Source of the DNA: Deuterostichococcus epilithicus
Lineage: Eukaryota > Chlorophyta > Trebouxiophyceae > Prasiolales > Stichococcaceae
DNA length: 64,000 bases
Assembly (NCBI GenBank): GCA_033439295.1
Contig: JAVTLE010000021.1
Span: 2,480,009 to 2,544,008, forward strand
Direction of reading: 5' to 3'
Of this stretch, positions 61,201-64,000 are shown one piece after another. A program made the translations under genes and the position numbers. The notes under the pieces were generated by a model. It saw only the letters and a program-made list of their open reading frames with translations, was not told the origin of the DNA and ran no database searches. The stretch's first letter is position 1; each line of letters begins with the position of its first letter.

Positions 61201-62954
61201 AGCCTGCACCAGAGTCGGCGACCCTGCGATTGATCCTCTGTGCCGCATGTGGCGTCATGTCTGCTGTGCCTGTGACGGCCCAAGACCCTGCCCATCGTGC
61301 GCCTGGAGCGGGCACGAACATTGGCTGCGCGCCCGGCACTGTAACGCTCACAGACTGCTGTGCGCGCCCTCGCAGGAGGTCTCACTGGAGTCAACACACG
61401 CCTTAGCATCCGCTTTCCTTCAATGTGCAGGCGACGCTGATGGGCATCCTCTCGGCGGCCATGTTCTTTGTGCTGTCCAACACCAAGCCGCTGGGGCGGC
61501 TGTCGGCGCAGCGCCCCCACCCCAACATCTTCTGCGCCTACGTCTTCATGAGCCTGCTGGGCCAGTTCCTGTGCCACCTCGTCTTCCTGGCCACCATGTA
61601 CCACGTGGCCAAGTCCTCCATGCAGCCGGTGGAAATTTAATCCCCTACTTTTTACCCCTCAACCCTGATGCAGCAGGCCCAATGTCCGCGACCTGCCCTG
61701 GGAGCCCCTACCATGCAGCCGCAGTGCGCCCTGTCGGTTTCTGTTATCTGGTGCAAGTTTCGGTTTCAGACTGCCGCGGTCGCACGCCTGCACCGCTGAC
61801 CTTGCACAGGCGCAGCCGGAAACCGTCTGCAGCACAGCCTGATGCTGGTGGCGGTCGAGGTGCATTTGTCGGCAGCCATCGCACTTAGCGCCGCGCTCCC
61901 TGAAAGGCCAGCCTCTGTTTCTAAGATCTGCACCCTAAACTGAAATGTGGCGTAATACTTTCCACAGAAGGACCGCCTGGGCGCCGACTTCAGGCCTCCG
62001 TCTATGACCTGAATTTCTCCTTCCGCCCACTCCAGCAGTCCTTCGCACACCGCAGGAGGACCGGCTGGAGCCGGACGCCGACTTCAAGCCCAATCTGGTC
62101 AACACGGTGTGCTTCCTGGTGAATTGGATCATCCAGATCACCACCTTTGCCGTCAACTACGTGGGCCACCCCTTCAACACCTCGCTCAAGGACAACCGCG
62201 GCCTCGCGACTTGCACCCGGTGCGCGCTGCCTGGGACCTGCGTTTCTACCGCTCGATGCGCCGTTGCTTAATGCGCGTTCGCAGCGCCAGGAGTCGCATC
62301 AACCTCGAGCACTGCATGCAGAGCGCCTCGACATGCGACCAAGCTCCGGTGCCCATTCGGCACACCAGCCGGCGCACCGGCCGTTGCATGCTGAGAAGCC
62401 TGCGTTTCTCAGTCGCTCCCTCTGCCATGCTATGCGCAGGTGGGGCTGGGTGCTGCTCATCGCGCTGATCCTGGACTTCCCCAAGGGCTTCTGCGCCTGG
62501 TTCAGCCTGGTGCCGCTGCCGTCCCGACTGGCGTGGGCCGTGTTCATCGGCGCCGTCGCGGACGGCGCCCTCGCTGCCGGCTGGGAGTTCTTCCTGCGCG
62601 CCCAGGTGCGGCATGCTGCTTCCGCGACATGCTGCTGGATTTGTGGCAGCTGCGTCGGGCGGGGCATCGTGCCATGTGACCTGCGTGAGCGCTTGCCACC
62701 TGACACGCGCTGTTCTGCGGCCGGGGAGGAGTTTTTCAAGCTCGTGCAAGGGACGCAGATCGATGTTGTTGCAATGAATCTCGAACCTCTTGCTGGAATC
62801 TCAAGTGTGAGGGTGGCGCTGCCTGCAGTTCCCGGCACCGCGGCCACCCTTCAAGGGCTACATGCGCTTCCTGTCGCCGGCGGAGCGGAGACGCGCCGAG
62901 GCGGCCGCAGTGTCACAGGGGCTCATGCCGCAGGAACGGCTCAAGGCCGAGTGA
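53735..62954 (+). CDS. P5A-type P-type ATPase (ATP13A1/Spf1/MIA), ER transmembrane helix dislocase
   Basis: Twenty-five exons: 53735-53916, 54108-54315, 54530-54625, 54771-54896, 55087-55157, 55401-55518, 55725-55806, 55995-56078, 56235-56313, 56457-56608, 56814-56947, 57211-57384, 57605-57733, 57919-58012, 58182-58437, 58811-58944, 59161-59299, 59529-59748, 59940-60163, 60399-60609, 60941-61153, 61431-61628, 62056-62219, 62440-62605, 62829-62954; 1259 aa in closed phase. Motifs: TGES 322-325, the P5A signature PPELPMELS 466-474, phosphorylation DKTGT at Asp509, [21 protein letters not shown] 854-859. P5A pumps extract mis-inserted transmembrane helices from the ER membrane. Residues 887-921 form a Gly/Arg (RGG-like) insertion in the loop after the hinge motif. 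Five introns have GC donors (after 56078, 58012, 59299, 59748, 61153); the first splits the Gly codon of TGES. The first-exon helix matches the P5A-specific N-terminus. Confidence 0.96.
55216..55253 (+). repeat. GCT trinucleotide run inside an intron of the P5A gene
   Basis: About twelve GCT units lie in the intron between 55158 and 55400. Being intronic they do not affect the protein. They resemble the coding runs at 5086-5160 and 31662-31714. Confidence 0.9.
56707..56746 (+). repeat. Short tandem repeat of a GTCGCCAAGC-type unit
   Basis: Three near copies of GTCGCCAAGCCTGC lie in a P5A intron (56609-56813). They have no coding effect. Confidence 0.7.
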
Positions 62955-63446
62955 ACGAGTCTTTGGCGTGGCGCATTCCCAGGGTCGTAGGTGAACGAAC
63001 GCCTGTGTCATTCCAGGCGGTCGGCAGCTTCGGGCCACTATAGCGATTGAACACATACATTTTTTGGCGAACATTCTTGAAGGTGCTCATCCAGCCGTAA
63101 CCGAGCTGTGGTGACCTCACCACGCCAGCAGTGCTGCAGTGCCAATCGGTCTAAGCATACAATTCGATTGGGCGAAGTGTCACTAACTCCGCCCAGCGTC
63201 TGCAAGAGCGATGCCTGCCTCAATCGGTTCCACAACACACTTTGCCTCAGCTCCGCATCTTTGAGATCGCCGATCTGCCAGCAAGTGTATGCATGCTCCC
63301 GAGCGACGGAAGGCAGAGAGTCACAGCGTTGTGCACAAATTTCACTCTGATTCCGAACACACCTGATTGACCCTCAGCCCGCTGACTGCCACATTTGCAG
63401 CAGCCCTGCTCGCTGTTGCACCTGCCATCACGATCCGCTTGCCCAT
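62955..63446. other. Gap between P5A stop and the next gene
   Basis: About 490 bases, both genes on plus. It holds the ATPase 3' UTR and the next promoter. No TGTAA element was spotted in the first 300 bases. Confidence 0.4.
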
Positions 63447-64000
63447 ATGTCGACAGAGCGCAGCGAGCTGGACAAGAAATGGCAGGAATTGGACCAGGCG
63501 CCCCGCGGACCATCAGCAGCGCAACTCTCACAGTACCTGCGCCAGGCATGCACGACTTCCTGCATCGCATCACGGCACCTCGCTGGGCTTCTACTGCCGA
63601 TGCACATGGTTTGCTCCAGCACATGCCAGCGTGACTCTCCGCCTGCGTCACGCATGCTGCTCCCGTCCTGCCCCATCCCATCGTGACCCGCCACCGCTTT
63701 GGTGACAGGTGAGGGAGCTGAAGGTGCGCGACTCGGAGGCGGTGGTGCGGTGGGGCTCGCTGCTGCTGGAGCGGCACGCATCGTCACTGCCCTATGAAGA
63801 ATGTGCGCTCCTACCTGCAGTGCCCAGGCCTGGATGCGTAAACTTCTGGGGAACACCACACACCAACTCACGGGCAACCTATCCGATCACAGAAAAGCAT
63901 TGTCGGAATTCTGGGCCCCGTAAAGCAACACCACACAGCTCGCAGCCTTCCATGGCTGTCCTGTGTGTTTGTCTTCAGTCGACATCGGCGTGACCGGACC
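63447..64000 (+). CDS. Probable EMC2-like ER membrane complex subunit, N-terminal part (cut by right edge)
   Basis: The first coding exon, 63447-63545, gives MSTERSELDKKWQELDQAPR onward and ends SQYLRQ. It joins in phase 0 to 63709-63802 (VRELKVRDSEAVVRWGSLLL, then ERHASSLPYEE). The stretch LRQVRELKVRDSEAVVRWG resembles the segment that begins the TPR array of plant EMC2, a cytosolic scaffold subunit of the ER membrane protein insertase EMC. The first intron has a GC donor (CAG|GCATGC). A third exon may begin at 63979, but the window ends 22 bases later. The assignment rests on this one conserved stretch and is tentative; another TPR protein is possible. Confidence 0.5.

Noticed and set aside
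1-64000. Search for transposon ends, LTRs, CRISPR-like arrays, rRNA or viral genes
   Set aside because: No long terminal or direct repeats, no reverse transcriptase, integrase or transposase motifs, no regularly spaced repeats and no conserved rRNA stretches were seen by eye.

Overview
The window is nuclear DNA of a green alga, most likely a trebouxiophyte (Chlorella/Coccomyxa-like). The evidence is high GC content, very dense short introns, donors dominated by GTGCG or GTGAG, plastid-type proteins (plastid pyruvate kinase, BASS-type carrier, NYC1/NOL-like chlorophyll b reductase) and plant-like ER proteins. No long single ORF here is a whole gene. I rebuilt spliced models exon by exon, requiring acceptor/donor dinucleotides, consistent reading phase across every junction, and homology of the joined protein. 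Genus-level identity is not determinable from sequence alone.

Layout: (1) 1-7346, minus: 5' part of a large SR/proline-rich nuclear protein running off the left edge. (2) 8168-17146, plus: 27-exon PqqL-like M16 zinc peptidase with a C-terminal membrane anchor. (3) 18036-20512, plus: SLC10A7/BASS4-like carrier. (4) 20741-22441, minus: class I SAM methyltransferase. (5) 23091-28153, minus: plastid pyruvate kinase. (6) 28664-30578, plus: NYC1/NOL-like short-chain reductase. (7) 31125-35701, minus: secretory-pathway GT2 glycosyltransferase carrying a His/Ala microsatellite tract and the only N of the window. (8) 37322-40164, minus: KH-WW RNA-binding protein. (9) 40892-41744, plus: tiny five-exon LYR-motif protein. 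(10) 42039-46079, minus: flavin-containing monooxygenase. (11) 46489-47945, minus: decayed copy, and (12) 48786-50353, minus: intact copy of an unrecognised cysteine-rich type I membrane protein. (13) 50684-53223, minus: ALG1 mannosyltransferase. (14) 53735-62954, plus: 25-exon P5A ATPase (ATP13A1/Spf1/MIA type). (15) 63447-end, plus: start of a probable EMC2 gene, cut by the right edge.

Functionally most genes are independent housekeeping genes. The right end is notable because ALG1, the P5A ATPase and the EMC2-like gene all act in the ER membrane. The strongest unusual signals are the high share of GC-AG introns (about 13-14 of about 146), the orphan tandem membrane-protein pair with one broken copy, an RGG-type insertion in the P5A ATPase, a tail-anchored M16 peptidase, and the homopolymer tract at an exon border of the GT2 gene. 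No rRNA, tRNA, CRISPR, transposon or viral sequence was recognised.
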